NCBI RefSeq assembly: GCF_020531985.1 | Contig: NZ_JAJAVQ010000005.1 | Span: 186,001 to 250,000 of the forward strand | From: Rheinheimera aquimaris | GTDB lineage: Bacteria; Pseudomonadota; Gammaproteobacteria; Enterobacterales; Alteromonadaceae | Direction: 5' to 3' | DNA: 64,000 bases | Shown: piece after piece, positions 24,124 to 33,048 of the stretch | Layout of the letters: each line of letters opens with the position of its first letter | Position numbering within the stretch: position 1 is the stretch's first letter | The notes under the pieces: generated by a model | What the model was told of the DNA's origin: nothing | Database searches by the model: none | What the model saw: only the letters and a program-made list of their open reading frames with translations | Translations under genes and position numbers: made by a program

Positions 24124-24990
24124 TTAACGCAGTAAAGAACCAATCATCTGAGTGGTGCTGTTAGATGCGCTCAGTACAGAAATACCAGAGTTCATCAGTA
24201 ACTGCTGTTTAGTCATGTTTGACGTTTCTCTGGCGAAATCAGCATCCATCAGCTGGCCAGCGGCCGCTTCGGTGTTTTCTTTCATGTTGGTTACGTTATT
24301 GATGGTGTGATCCAGGCGGTTCATGCTGGCACCCAGTGACGCACGGGCCGCACCAATCGCATTGATCACGCTGTCAACCTGGCCCATAACAGTTTTGGCA
24401 TCTGCCTGGTCATCTGCAGGCACACCGCTGTCAAAACCAGCTGCGAACTCTGTCGCAGTCATAGCAGTATCCAGGTCACCCAGCTCGGTAGAGATATCTA
24501 CGCTCAGCACTTCAGCCGCAGAAGAACCAATCTGAAAATCTACAGACGCGTTCAGTTTACCGTCTGTACCGTCAAGTAACTTAGTGCCTGAACCGTATGA
24601 AGTGTTGCTGATGATGTTAGTCATTTCATCACGCAGTGCTGTGAACTCTGAGTTCATTGCAGTATATTCTGAAGAGTTGTTGGTACCGTTAGCTGCCTGC
24701 GTTGCCAGCTCTTTCATACGGTATGCAATGTTGGTCATCTCTTCAAACGCGCCTTCTGCTGTTTGCAGCATAGACATAGCGTTATTAGCATTATAAATTG
24801 CGGCATCCTGACCACGTACCTGCGCATTTAAGCGGTTAGCAATTTGCAAACCGGCAGCGTCATCTTTAGCAGAGTTAATACGTAAACCTGAACCTAAACG
24901 CTCCAGCGCTACTGACAAATGGTTGTTAGTACGACCCAGCTGGTTCTGGATAGATTTTGACGCCATATTTGATTGAATTGATAAAGCCAT
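24124..24990 (-). CDS. fliC: Lateral flagellin (LafA, FliC family)
   Basis: 288 residues, short for a flagellin, with the conserved D0/D1 ends and a small central domain. The N-terminus has ALSIQSNMASKSIQNQLGRTN and LERLGSGLRINSAKDDAAGLQIANRL; the C-terminus ends in MTKQQLLMNSGISVLSASNSTTQMIGSLLR. A strong AGGAGA ribosome-binding site lies before the ATG, as expected for a highly made protein. A sigma-28 promoter precedes it. Ser/Thr-rich surface stretches could be glycosylated by the adjacent Maf protein. Confidence 0.96.
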   Translation of the reverse strand: MALSIQSNMASKSIQNQLGRTNNHLSVALERLGSGLRINSAKDDAAGLQIANRLNAQVRGQDAAIYNANNAMSMLQTAEGAFEEMTNIAYRMKELATQAANGTNNSSEYTAMNSEFTALRDEMTNIISNTSYGSGTKLLDGTDGKLNASVDFQIGSSAAEVLSVDISTELGDLDTAMTATEFAAGFDSGVPADDQADAKTVMGQVDSVINAIGAARASLGASMNRLDHTINNVTNMKENTEAAAGQLMDADFARETSNMTKQQLLMNSGISVLSASNSTTQMIGSLLR

Positions 24991-25024
24991 CGTGGAATCT
25001 CCTGTGATTGATGCTCACAGATAT

Positions 25025-25051
25025 AAAGCGGCGCTGCAGTTTCAAAACTAA
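25025..25051 (-). promoter_or_regulatory. Sigma-28 (LafS) promoter of the lateral flagellin gene
   Basis: On the minus strand TTAGTTTT, 11 bases, GCCGCTTT. This resembles the enteric sigma-28 consensus TAAAGTTT-N11-GCCGATAA and agrees closely with the site before flgM (TAAGTTTT-N11-GCCGCTTA). It lies 34 bases upstream of the fliC start codon. Confidence 0.72.
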
Positions 25052-25091
25052 AAAAAATTTTCGGAAATTTACGTCAACTGAATAAAAAGCG

Positions 25092-25367
25092 TTAACTGCA
25101 CAGGTGCAGCAAGTCTTGCAGCTCGTATTCCAGATAATCCGCCAGCCCAAGCCAGTCACGTTGTGCCTGACAATTCAGCACCGCCTGCAGAATATTTTGC
25201 AGTTCAGTGGCATAGTGGGCGGGCTGTGATGAAAATGCCTGTACCAGCTGCGCTACCATAGCCGCGAGTTCAACAGCTGCCTGGGTATGGCTGCCACAAC
25301 GAAACTGCAGTGCAAGTTCAGTGGCCTGGCATTGATACTCAGCCAGCGTAGTTATTTCTGTGCTCAT
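25092..25367 (-). CDS. Small helical protein of unknown function next to the flagellin glycosylation gene
   Basis: 91 residues, predicted almost entirely helical, acidic, with three Cys in the body (residues 13, 24 and 70) and one near the end. Its start overlaps the stop of the maf gene by four bases, so both are translated together, and it lies directly upstream of the flagellin promoter. I do not recognise a family. Size, helicity and position between maf and flagellin would suit a flagellin- or Maf-specific chaperone, but that is inference from context. Confidence 0.7.
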   Translation of the reverse strand: MSTEITTLAEYQCQATELALQFRCGSHTQAAVELAAMVAQLVQAFSSQPAHYATELQNILQAVLNCQAQRDWLGLADYLEYELQDLLHLCS

Positions 25368-26698
25368 TTTTCAGCTTGCTCCACAACGTTACCGGGCCCA
25401 GCCTCATCAAATGGCTTAGTGCCTGCGATCACCGCCCCGGCCTTAGATGCATTAAAAAACTGCACTGACGCATGTGCACGGATAAAGCGCTCCAGGCCCA
25501 AGCGGTATGTTAGTAAATTACGTAGCGTCGGTACTTTTTCACCCTGCACGTTTTCTACCCAGTCTGTGGCGCTGGCATAGCCCGGCCCCAGCATTTTGTC
25601 TTGCCAGCCGGCATGGGTTTTGTTAGCGCTGAAAGCAAAATCAGCACCGAACAGCACCAATTGCGTCGCGCCCATTTTAACTGCCAAATCCACTGCGGGG
25701 TGCAGCACGCTGCCATGGATGAATAACGAAGCCGCACCCAGCTCCGCGCGGACGCTGTCAAACAGCTTACTCTGGCTCATCGCCACATAACGCGGGCCAG
25801 TGCAGTCTGTCAGCAACTGCGAGTGCGTTAACGGAAAATACACCAGAGCCGTCGTTGGCGGCAGCTTGGCACAAGGCAGATGCCAGGGGCCGATTTTATG
25901 GTCCATCGTAATAACGATATCTGGTACAACATTATGTTCCAACAGCGCTTTTACCGCAGTATCGACCGCAATTAACAGTGGTGCATTGCGTTGTTGCTGA
26001 CGCTGGTAAAGATAGTGGCACTGCTGCTCCAGTGACGGGCCTGACGCTATGACAAATACCTGTTGCTGTGGCTGAACAGAGTTAAACAACTGCTGCACCG
26101 CTTTGTCGTTTTGCCAGTAGTGTTTATTCTCTGCCAGCCGGTGCATATAAGGCTCTGCCGCGCGCATTACCTGGGCGGCGACATATTCCGCATCGCGCTC
26201 TGCACTCAGTTGATTTGCGATTTCACGCTGAGTATCACTGACCAGTACCAGCTCTGACGGCGAAACCACGAAAGGTAATTCAATATCCTGCTGTGCAGCG
26301 GCCAACAGCAGCTCTACTCTGTCATCGTTAAGCCAGTGACGTTGGTCAAGCAGTTGCAGCACCAGCGCAAACACATATTCGTTCATAATGCAGACGTTAA
26401 GCTGCTGCAACTGAGCTGATGCCAAAAGCAATTGTTGTACATCGCCAAGGCCAGTGCCGTACAGGGTAATTTTGCGGCTATCAGCAGGAAGTTTGGCGGT
26501 AAGTTCGCGGGCTTCTTTTTGCCGGTCGTGCCGGCTTGTAAGCTGAACACCGTTAATCAGCAAGGTGCTGTCGCGCCCTTGTGCCAGTTGCACCTGCGGC
26601 CGGTGTTGCTCGTCAGCCGCCTGCAGTATTACCGATGTTAGCGCCGGCCAGCGCCGGCTGATGACAGTGAGGTTATCGGAAAAACACGAATCAGACAC
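25364..26698 (-). CDS. Motility accessory factor (Maf/DUF115), probable flagellin glycosyltransferase
   Basis: 444 residues with the DUF115 (MptE-like) core in the middle: VFVIASGPSLEQQ, LLIAVDTAVKALLEHNVVPDIVITMDHK and LVLFGADFAFSANKTHAGWQDK. Maf proteins transfer nonulosonic acid sugars such as pseudaminic or legionaminic acid to flagellin before export. A related maf gene lies between lfgL and lafA in the Aeromonas hydrophila lateral cluster, the same arrangement as here. No sugar biosynthesis genes are in the window, so the donor must be made elsewhere. Confidence 0.85.
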   Translation of the reverse strand: MSDSCFSDNLTVISRRWPALTSVILQAADEQHRPQVQLAQGRDSTLLINGVQLTSRHDRQKEARELTAKLPADSRKITLYGTGLGDVQQLLLASAQLQQLNVCIMNEYVFALVLQLLDQRHWLNDDRVELLLAAAQQDIELPFVVSPSELVLVSDTQREIANQLSAERDAEYVAAQVMRAAEPYMHRLAENKHYWQNDKAVQQLFNSVQPQQQVFVIASGPSLEQQCHYLYQRQQQRNAPLLIAVDTAVKALLEHNVVPDIVITMDHKIGPWHLPCAKLPPTTALVYFPLTHSQLLTDCTGPRYVAMSQSKLFDSVRAELGAASLFIHGSVLHPAVDLAVKMGATQLVLFGADFAFSANKTHAGWQDKMLGPGYASATDWVENVQGEKVPTLRNLLTYRLGLERFIRAHASVQFFNASKAGAVIAGTKPFDEAGPGNVVEQAEK

Positions 26699-26704
26699 GC
26701 AGAC

Positions 26705-27730
26705 TTATCCCAAACCAAATTCAACCAGACTACGGGTGATATTGGCCTGTGACATCACTACCGATACCGCGCTTTTACTGCCACTTTGCATGTTAAGCCG
26801 CAGTTGCTGGCTTAACGCATTTAGCTCTGTTGCATCGCTTTGTTGCTGCGATATCGCCGCTAACTGAGCCTGCAACGCGGCACGCTGCGCCTGCACTTTG
26901 CCCAGTGCATCTTTTAACTGCTGCTGTACTAACTGGATCTGTTGCTGATACGCCTGCACGTTGTCCGCTTTGCCAGCCGCTTTGCTCAGTTGTGTCAGCG
27001 CACTGTCGGCAGGTTGCAATGCCACACTAACCGGGTTGCCGGCCGCCACCCGCACACCCTGGCCGGTTAACAGCCAGGGCTCCTGCAACTTACGGGCATT
27101 ACGGGCTTCGGTTGAGAAATATAGCTGCTGCTGATTATCAGCGCTGACACTGATTTGCTGCGGTGCAAAGGCTTGCTGCACACTTTGCAGGTTTTCACTG
27201 ACACTTTGCCCGGCAGGCAGGCTGATACTGACCGCGCCGCCACTGCGGCCAAGCAGAATATTTACCTGCTCGCTCTGGCGTCGTTCAGACAACAGATCAA
27301 TGTTGTTCGTTAAGCTGGCGCTTACCGGCGCCGGGGCTGTGCCTGCCGGCATCAGCTGCGCGTTCAGGCCAGAATCACTGCGCGCCAGTTTTTGCTCCAG
27401 CTGCTGCAATTTTTGCTGCGCCTGTTGTTGCTGATCGGCGGATAATCTGGCGGCGGCAGGCGAATTCAGTTGCCGGCGCAGGTTTTCCAGTTCCTGATAG
27501 GCCAGCCGGATGCTACGCTCAGTTTGATCAGTCTGGCTCAGCTGTTTAGACACATCAGCTGCCAGCGCCCATTTACTTAATACCTGAATTTGCCGCGACT
27601 GGCGTGACTGTGGGACTTTTTGCCCGGCATCGTCCTGCTGCACAGCTTTTACCACAGCAGCTTTGTCCGTTGCACTAAGTGGGGTCAGCGCACTGTTATT
27701 TACCTTCTCTACCGCATTTGACAGCTGCAT
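26705..27730 (-). CDS. Uncharacterised coiled-coil protein of the lateral flagellar cluster
   Basis: 341 residues between flgL and maf. Residues about 75-125 and 255-320 are Gln-rich coiled coils; between them lies a beta-type segment (VNILLGRSGGAVSISLPAG, then VQQAFAPQQISVSADNQQQLYFSTEARNARK) that resembles the flagellin-hook (IN) motif of FlgL, FliD and flagellins. There is no signal peptide. The C-terminus ends in SVVMSQANITRSLVEFGLG, a helix with the flavour of export-substrate ends. I do not know a named family. A hook-filament junction or exported structural protein is a reasonable guess. Confidence 0.75.
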   Translation of the reverse strand: MQLSNAVEKVNNSALTPLSATDKAAVVKAVQQDDAGQKVPQSRQSRQIQVLSKWALAADVSKQLSQTDQTERSIRLAYQELENLRRQLNSPAAARLSADQQQQAQQKLQQLEQKLARSDSGLNAQLMPAGTAPAPVSASLTNNIDLLSERRQSEQVNILLGRSGGAVSISLPAGQSVSENLQSVQQAFAPQQISVSADNQQQLYFSTEARNARKLQEPWLLTGQGVRVAAGNPVSVALQPADSALTQLSKAAGKADNVQAYQQQIQLVQQQLKDALGKVQAQRAALQAQLAAISQQQSDATELNALSQQLRLNMQSGSKSAVSVVMSQANITRSLVEFGLG

Positions 27731-27769
27731 TATCGTCCCCTTACCGGCAAATACGCTCAGATATCAGCA

Positions 27770-28666
27770 TCAGACATAGGAAAACAAAGTCAGCTGTGAC
27801 ACGCTGGAATACACCTTCAGTGATGATTCATACGATGCCATTGCCTGATTCATCTGCACATAGGCTTCCGGGTAGTCCACTTCTTTAATATCGTCACGCA
27901 GATTTTCGGTAAACAGCGCTATGTCGTCATTGCCCAGTGCCATTTCGTCCAGCGACGCTAACGTGCCACCAATACGGGTAATCTCACCGCTGACGCTGGC
28001 AAAAAAGTTACTGATATGGCCCAACAGATCACGTGATTCATTCCCTACTCCGGCAGCAGGTGCTGTCGCTATCAGATCCAGGTAGGTTTGCATTTCATTT
28101 AAAAAAGTGACGCCGGGGTCAAGTTTATCGCCGGTGATATTGGCTGGCACGCTGGAATTATCTGACACGGCAACATCGCGCACCCTGTCATCGCCTAAGT
28201 ATTGATAAACTCCTGCACCGTCGCGCTCAAAGGGTTTAACATCGGTTAAGCTGCCGGAGAAGTAATAGTTGTCGTTGCCATCTTTGGCATTGAGCAAATC
28301 GACAATGGCCGGAAACAGTACTGACAGTTCCTGGCTGTATGCTTCGAGCTCTGCCTGCCCGGCAGAGCCGTCTGCTGCCGTGGTGACAATTTCCTGAATA
28401 GAGTACAGCGTATTAATGATACTGCTAAGCTGGGTTTCCTGCTGCCCCAGATTAAAATGCACCGCATTCATATTGCTTTTGTACTGGTCCAGCTTGGTCA
28501 GCTCACTGTTCAGCGTCAGCAACATTACCGAGCCAAGCGGGTCGTCTGAGGGTTTCTGAATGCGCTGATTGGTCGCCAGTTGGGTAGACAGCTTGCTGTA
28601 TTCAGCCGTTGACTGCTGAATATTGCGGATCGTTGTCAGATGATATTGATTGCTGCTTACACGCAT
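27770..28666 (-). CDS. flgL: Lateral hook-filament junction protein FlgL
   Basis: 298 residues with flagellin-like ends: MRVSSNQYHLTTIRNIQQSTAEYSKLSTQLATNQRIQKPSDDPLGSVMLL at the N-terminus and a helical C-terminus (YPEAYVQMNQAMASYESSLKVYSSVSQLTLFSYV). FlgL joins FlgK to the filament. It follows flgK by ten bases in the flgB operon. Confidence 0.94.
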   Translation of the reverse strand: MRVSSNQYHLTTIRNIQQSTAEYSKLSTQLATNQRIQKPSDDPLGSVMLLTLNSELTKLDQYKSNMNAVHFNLGQQETQLSSIINTLYSIQEIVTTAADGSAGQAELEAYSQELSVLFPAIVDLLNAKDGNDNYYFSGSLTDVKPFERDGAGVYQYLGDDRVRDVAVSDNSSVPANITGDKLDPGVTFLNEMQTYLDLIATAPAAGVGNESRDLLGHISNFFASVSGEITRIGGTLASLDEMALGNDDIALFTENLRDDIKEVDYPEAYVQMNQAMASYESSLKVYSSVSQLTLFSYV

Positions 28667-28676
28667 TTCAGCGACC

Positions 28677-30011
28677 TCAGAAAATATTAATCAGGGTTTT
28701 AAACAGTTGATCGGCTGTGCTGATCACTCTGGCGTTGGCATCATATAACTGCTGGTAAAACATCAGGTTGGCGGCCTCTTCATCCAGATTAACGCCGCTG
28801 ACGCTGTCGCGCGCCGCCAGCGCGTTGTCTTTTAACAACTGCGCCGTTTTCACGCTGCTTTGCACCTGTTTACTCTGAATCGCCAGATCGCCGATCAGGG
28901 TGTCATAACCGGTCATAGAGCCATTTAGTGCTGACACCAGATTGGCGATATTGCCGTTGTCGCCACGGCCACCCGAGGGGATCCAGTTACCAAAACCATC
29001 ATCCACCCGGCCGGTAAAGGCCAGATCATCAGGTTCCAGCGCAGCGTTAACACCAAAGGTGCCCAATACATCGGCCGGGTTGTAAACAAACAGTGGCTCA
29101 CCGGGTAAGCCATTTAAATCAAAGCCTTCCGACAATGCCGTGTTGACCGAGTCAGCAACGCTGCTAACGATAGTTTCCAGCTGTAATTTACTCGGCTGCA
29201 ATACAGTGGCATCGACATTCAGCAAACCGCCGATGCGCCCGCCAACAAATTCGTTCAGCGCGAAATTCTGGCTGTTAAAACTGACATCAACACTGGTGCC
29301 GGTCACGCTGACAGCAGCGGCTTTGCTGCCCACCACTAAGGGTGCACCATTTTTACTGCTGATATTCAGATTACCGTCACCGACATCGGTAATGTCTACG
29401 CCAAGATAGCCGGATAACTCGGTCACCAGATTCTCACGCGCATCAGACAGTTCGGCCACCGGCTGACCAAGCGCCATCGCTTTGCTGATTTTGTTATTCA
29501 TTTCAGCAATTTGCTGTAGCAAAGAACTGCTGTTATCTGCCAGATCGCTTAGCTCTTTGCCCAGCTTGGCCTGCTGGTCAGATAAGGCACCGTTGATCTG
29601 CGCAATATCCTGTACCAGCGACTGCGCCGACGATAATGCCTGCTGGCGGTAAGCGGCAGAATCCGGTGCAGACATAGCGGCATTGAATGACGCGCGGATA
29701 CCGGCGACCGCATCATTCAGATTCAGTGATTCGGTACCCAGAATTTGCTCCAGATAACCAATATAGTTCTGAAAACCTTCGTAATAACCGGTGTCTGCGC
29801 TGGTACGCCAGATATCATCGTTCAAAAAGCTGTTAACAATACGGTCGATTTTAGTTACTTTAACGCCGTTCAGGCCACCGGCCGCAGTTTCCAGATACAC
29901 CGTCTGCCGGCTGTAGCCTTTTACCGCCGCATTAGCGACGTTCTGGCTGACGGCACCCAGTGCGCTGTTAGCCGCATTAAGGCCTGATACGCCGTTTAAA
30001 AGCATGCTCAT
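28677..30011 (-). CDS. flgK: Lateral hook-filament junction protein FlgK
   Basis: 444 residues. The N-terminus MSMLLNGVSGLNAANSALGAVSQNVANAAVKGYSRQ and C-terminus NLMFYQQLYDANARVISTADQLFKTLINIF are the conserved helical ends of FlgK (HAP1). The middle is beta-rich. It overlaps the end of flgJ by four bases. FlgN, encoded at 37686, is its expected chaperone. Confidence 0.95.
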   Translation of the reverse strand: MSMLLNGVSGLNAANSALGAVSQNVANAAVKGYSRQTVYLETAAGGLNGVKVTKIDRIVNSFLNDDIWRTSADTGYYEGFQNYIGYLEQILGTESLNLNDAVAGIRASFNAAMSAPDSAAYRQQALSSAQSLVQDIAQINGALSDQQAKLGKELSDLADNSSSLLQQIAEMNNKISKAMALGQPVAELSDARENLVTELSGYLGVDITDVGDGNLNISSKNGAPLVVGSKAAAVSVTGTSVDVSFNSQNFALNEFVGGRIGGLLNVDATVLQPSKLQLETIVSSVADSVNTALSEGFDLNGLPGEPLFVYNPADVLGTFGVNAALEPDDLAFTGRVDDGFGNWIPSGGRGDNGNIANLVSALNGSMTGYDTLIGDLAIQSKQVQSSVKTAQLLKDNALAARDSVSGVNLDEEAANLMFYQQLYDANARVISTADQLFKTLINIF

Positions 30012-30478
30012 AAACCGGAATTCCCACTAGGATCTGCCTGCCATAATGGCTGGCTGAACGCATTATTGCTGTATTGTGGCGTCACCAGAGTCAACGCCCC
30101 CTTATCAGGCATAGCGACAGCATCGACAAGTTGCTTAAATTTATTTTCGCTTTGCGAAAGGCCTGCGCCAAGCTGCTTTACTATGGCTTCTGACAAGCCA
30201 AGCTGCTGGTTCGACGCCAGCGACTGCGCCAGCTGCGCGTCGTGCATATCACGGAAGGTCTGCGCTTCATTGCTGGCAAACATGCCATGTTCACCGGCAA
30301 TGGCATCTGTACCGGCATGCATATTTTTTAACACCAACTGCAAAAAGATGGCTTCAAACTGTTCAGCCGCCTGGTTTAACCGGCTGGCGGCGTCCTGACT
30401 GGCGTCAATACCAGCGACTGCACGGGGGTCTATCGCCAGACCAGATAGAGAAGATGCAGATAAAGGGGTTATATTCAT
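30008..30478 (-). CDS. flgJ: Lateral flagellar rod-capping protein FlgJ (without muramidase domain)
   Basis: 156 residues, only the N-terminal rod-cap domain of FlgJ: EAFEAIFLQLVLKNMHAG with QFEAIFLQ-type motif and FRDMHDAQLAQSLASNQQLGLSEAIVKQL. Enteric FlgJ is about 310 residues and carries a C-terminal glucosaminidase that opens peptidoglycan for the rod; that domain is missing, so another wall hydrolase is needed. It starts directly after the flgI stop. Confidence 0.9.
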   Translation of the reverse strand: MNITPLSASSLSGLAIDPRAVAGIDASQDAASRLNQAAEQFEAIFLQLVLKNMHAGTDAIAGEHGMFASNEAQTFRDMHDAQLAQSLASNQQLGLSEAIVKQLGAGLSQSENKFKQLVDAVAMPDKGALTLVTPQYSNNAFSQPLWQADPSGNSGL

Positions 30479-31573
30479 TTAAATCACCAGCAGTTCAGCA
30501 TCCAGTGCGCCGGCGTTATCCAGCGCAATCAGAATAGACATCAGTTCCGCCGGCGTTGCCCCCAGCGCGTTTATGGCTTTAACAATTTCTTCCAGCGAGC
30601 TGCCTTCAGGCCACAGCATCATATTGGCAGCACGTTCTTCCACGTTAACAGCACTGTTCTGCACCGGCGTGGTGGTACCATTGCTAAACGGGCCAGGCTG
30701 GCTGACGCCCTGCTGTTCGCTGATGGTGATCGTTAAACTGCCGTGACTGACGGCAGCACGTTTTACCCGTACTACATCGTTCATTACCACGGTGCCGGTG
30801 CGGCTGTTAAACACGACTCTTGGCCGCTGCCGCCCCTCCTGCACATCGATATCCTGCAACATCGACATAAAGGTAATGCGGCTGTTGGCATCGGCCGGTG
30901 CACTGACTTTCAGCTTGCCTTTATGCTCTGCACGCGCCACATCCGGGCCAAACACCTCGTTAATGGCGGTGACAAGATTGCGCGCGGTCTGATAATCCGG
31001 CTGGCGTAAATTCAGCGTAATTTCACTGTCCGGTTGATACAGCTGAGCGACAGAACGCTCGACAATGGCGCCCGACGGAATAATACCGGCTGTCGGCACG
31101 TTTACCGTGACCGATGAACCGCTCTGACCGGTTGCATTTAAACCGCCGACCACCAGGTTACCCTGCGCCAATGCATACACTTTACCGTCTACCCCGCGCA
31201 GCGGTGTCAGCATCAGGCTGCCACCGTGCAGGCTTTTGGCATCACCCAGTGACATAATGGTCACATCCAGTGTTTGACCCGGGCTGGCGTTGGCCGGCAA
31301 CGTAGCCGTTACAGCAACCGCGGCGACGTTTTTTGATTTAGGTAAACTGCTTTCATCCAGCTGCACACCAAACTGTTTCAGCATATTGTTCAGTGACTGG
31401 GCGGCAAATTTAATCTGCGTTTTATCGCCGGAGCCGGGCAAGCCCACCACCAGACCATAACCAACCAGCTGGTTATCGCGTACGCCCTGAATATCCACCA
31501 GATCCAGCAGCGGCCTGGCTGCAACGGGCAGAACAAGTAAGCTTGATAACAAACCGGCAATAAGCGCTTTCAT
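30479..31573 (-). CDS. flgI: Lateral flagellar P-ring protein FlgI
   Basis: 364 residues with a signal peptide (residues 1-19, cleaved after AAA-type site VAA). The conserved segments RPLLDLVDIQGVRDNQLVGYGLVVGLPGSGDKT and GNLVVGGLNATGQSGSSVTVN identify FlgI. It polymerises in the peptidoglycan layer as a bushing around the rod and needs the FlgA chaperone encoded at 36562. Confidence 0.96.
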   Translation of the reverse strand: MKALIAGLLSSLLVLPVAARPLLDLVDIQGVRDNQLVGYGLVVGLPGSGDKTQIKFAAQSLNNMLKQFGVQLDESSLPKSKNVAAVAVTATLPANASPGQTLDVTIMSLGDAKSLHGGSLMLTPLRGVDGKVYALAQGNLVVGGLNATGQSGSSVTVNVPTAGIIPSGAIVERSVAQLYQPDSEITLNLRQPDYQTARNLVTAINEVFGPDVARAEHKGKLKVSAPADANSRITFMSMLQDIDVQEGRQRPRVVFNSRTGTVVMNDVVRVKRAAVSHGSLTITISEQQGVSQPGPFSNGTTTPVQNSAVNVEERAANMMLWPEGSSLEEIVKAINALGATPAELMSILIALDNAGALDAELLVI

Positions 31574-31583
31574 AACACCTCGG

Positions 31584-32246
31584 TTAAAACGGGTTCAGTA
31601 AATTAAATAAGCGGGTAAACCAGCCAGCCTGGCTGGCGCGGGCCATTTCGCCTTTACCGGAATAACTGATACGGGCATCGGCAATACGCTGTGACGACAC
31701 ACGGTTGGTGACATCAATATCTTCCGGCCGCACCAGGCCCTGCAGCCGGATATACTCATCGCCCTGGTTTAGCTTGATCCATTTTTCACCGCGGATAGCC
31801 AGTGCGCCGTTTGGCAGTACATCGGTAACACGCACAGTAATGGAGCCTCGCAGGAAATTCTGCTGACTGGCGGTGCTTTCACCGTCAAAGCGTGAACGCG
31901 AATTCAGCTCCATCGCCAGCTCAGACGTATTCAGGTTACCCACCAGCGGCACACCGACATTGATACCGGTATTTTTATCAACACTGGCATCGGCGCTTTT
32001 ACTCGACTGGGTGCGCTCGTTCAGCTCGACCGTCAGAATGTCACCGACGCGATAGGCGCGTTTGTCTTCGTACAGCGTAAACATATAACGGTCGCTGTAC
32101 AGGCTACCCTCTGTTAGGCCAGGCTCGGCCTCGTTACTGCTGCGCGCTGCCACCACTTGCTCCCAGTCAGCCTGATGCACAGGTTCAGACGGGCTGGCAC
32201 AACCTGCCAGCAGGCTTAGTAACAACAGCACAGATAAGTTTTTCAT
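31584..32246 (-). CDS. flgH: Lateral flagellar L-ring lipoprotein FlgH
   Basis: 220 residues with a lipobox LLAGC (Cys16) after a short signal sequence, so it is lipidated and reaches the outer membrane. Typical FlgH segments include RVGDILTVELNERTQSSKSADASVDKNTG and ALAIRGEKWIKLNQGDEYIRLQGLVRPEDI. It forms the outer-membrane ring of the basal body. It lies ten bases upstream of flgI. Confidence 0.96.
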   Translation of the reverse strand: MKNLSVLLLLSLLAGCASPSEPVHQADWEQVVAARSSNEAEPGLTEGSLYSDRYMFTLYEDKRAYRVGDILTVELNERTQSSKSADASVDKNTGINVGVPLVGNLNTSELAMELNSRSRFDGESTASQQNFLRGSITVRVTDVLPNGALAIRGEKWIKLNQGDEYIRLQGLVRPEDIDVTNRVSSQRIADARISYSGKGEMARASQAGWFTRLFNLLNPF

Positions 32247-32249
32247 CAG

Positions 32250-33035
32250 TTACAGGCTCTGGTTAATAAAGCGCAGCATTTCATCAGCTGCCGACACCAC
32301 TTTGGCGTTCATTTCATAAGCACGCTGCACCGCAATCATGCTAACCATTTCGTCGACCACGCTAACGTTAGAACCTTCAATCACGCCCTGTTGCAGCGCA
32401 CCAAATGCCTCTTCACCCGGTACGCCTTCAATCGGCTCGCCAGAAGCCGCCGTGGCGCGGAACAGGTTACCGCCCAGCGCTTCAAGGCCAGCCGGGTTAA
32501 CAAAGTTCACTGTTAAAATCTGGCCCAGTTCTACCGGCTCAATTTCATTCGCCAGCACAGCAGTGACAGTGCCGTCACTGCCGATGGTGACTTTGGTGGC
32601 GTTTTCCGGGATGGCGATATTTTGCAGCAGTGGCAAACCATTGGCGTTTACCATCAGTGATTCAGCATTGGGCTGAAACTGGCCACTGCGGCTATACAGA
32701 ATTTCACCGTCCGGGCTTTCCATCTGAAAAAAGCCCTGGCCGGTAATGGCGACATCCAGCGGGTTGTTACTGGTTTCGTAGTTGCCTTCAGTAAAGATTT
32801 TCTGTGTACCATTTATCCGCACACCGGTACCGACCTGAATACCAGATGGCACCTGATTCAGCTCATCAGCCTGACCGCCTGGCTGGCGCTGGATCTGGTA
32901 AAACAAATCTTCAAACACCACGCGGTCTTTTTTAAAGCCGGCGGTGCTGACGTTCGCCAGGTTGTTTGAAATAGTGGTCATGCGCATGTCCTGCGCCGCT
33001 AAACCGGTTTTACTTACCCATAAAGCTGAATTCAT
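32250..33035 (-). CDS. flgG: Lateral flagellar distal rod protein FlgG
   Basis: 261 residues, standard FlgG length. It starts MNSALWVSKTGLAAQDMRMTTISNNLANVSTAGFKKDR, containing the ANVxTxGFK rod signature, and ends in VSVVDEMVSMIAVQRAYEMNAKVVSAADEMLRFINQ. FlgG forms the distal rod that passes through the P- and L-rings. Confidence 0.97.
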   Translation of the reverse strand: MNSALWVSKTGLAAQDMRMTTISNNLANVSTAGFKKDRVVFEDLFYQIQRQPGGQADELNQVPSGIQVGTGVRINGTQKIFTEGNYETSNNPLDVAITGQGFFQMESPDGEILYSRSGQFQPNAESLMVNANGLPLLQNIAIPENATKVTIGSDGTVTAVLANEIEPVELGQILTVNFVNPAGLEALGGNLFRATAASGEPIEGVPGEEAFGALQQGVIEGSNVSVVDEMVSMIAVQRAYEMNAKVVSAADEMLRFINQSL

Positions 33036-33048
33036 TGCGCTGCTCCTA

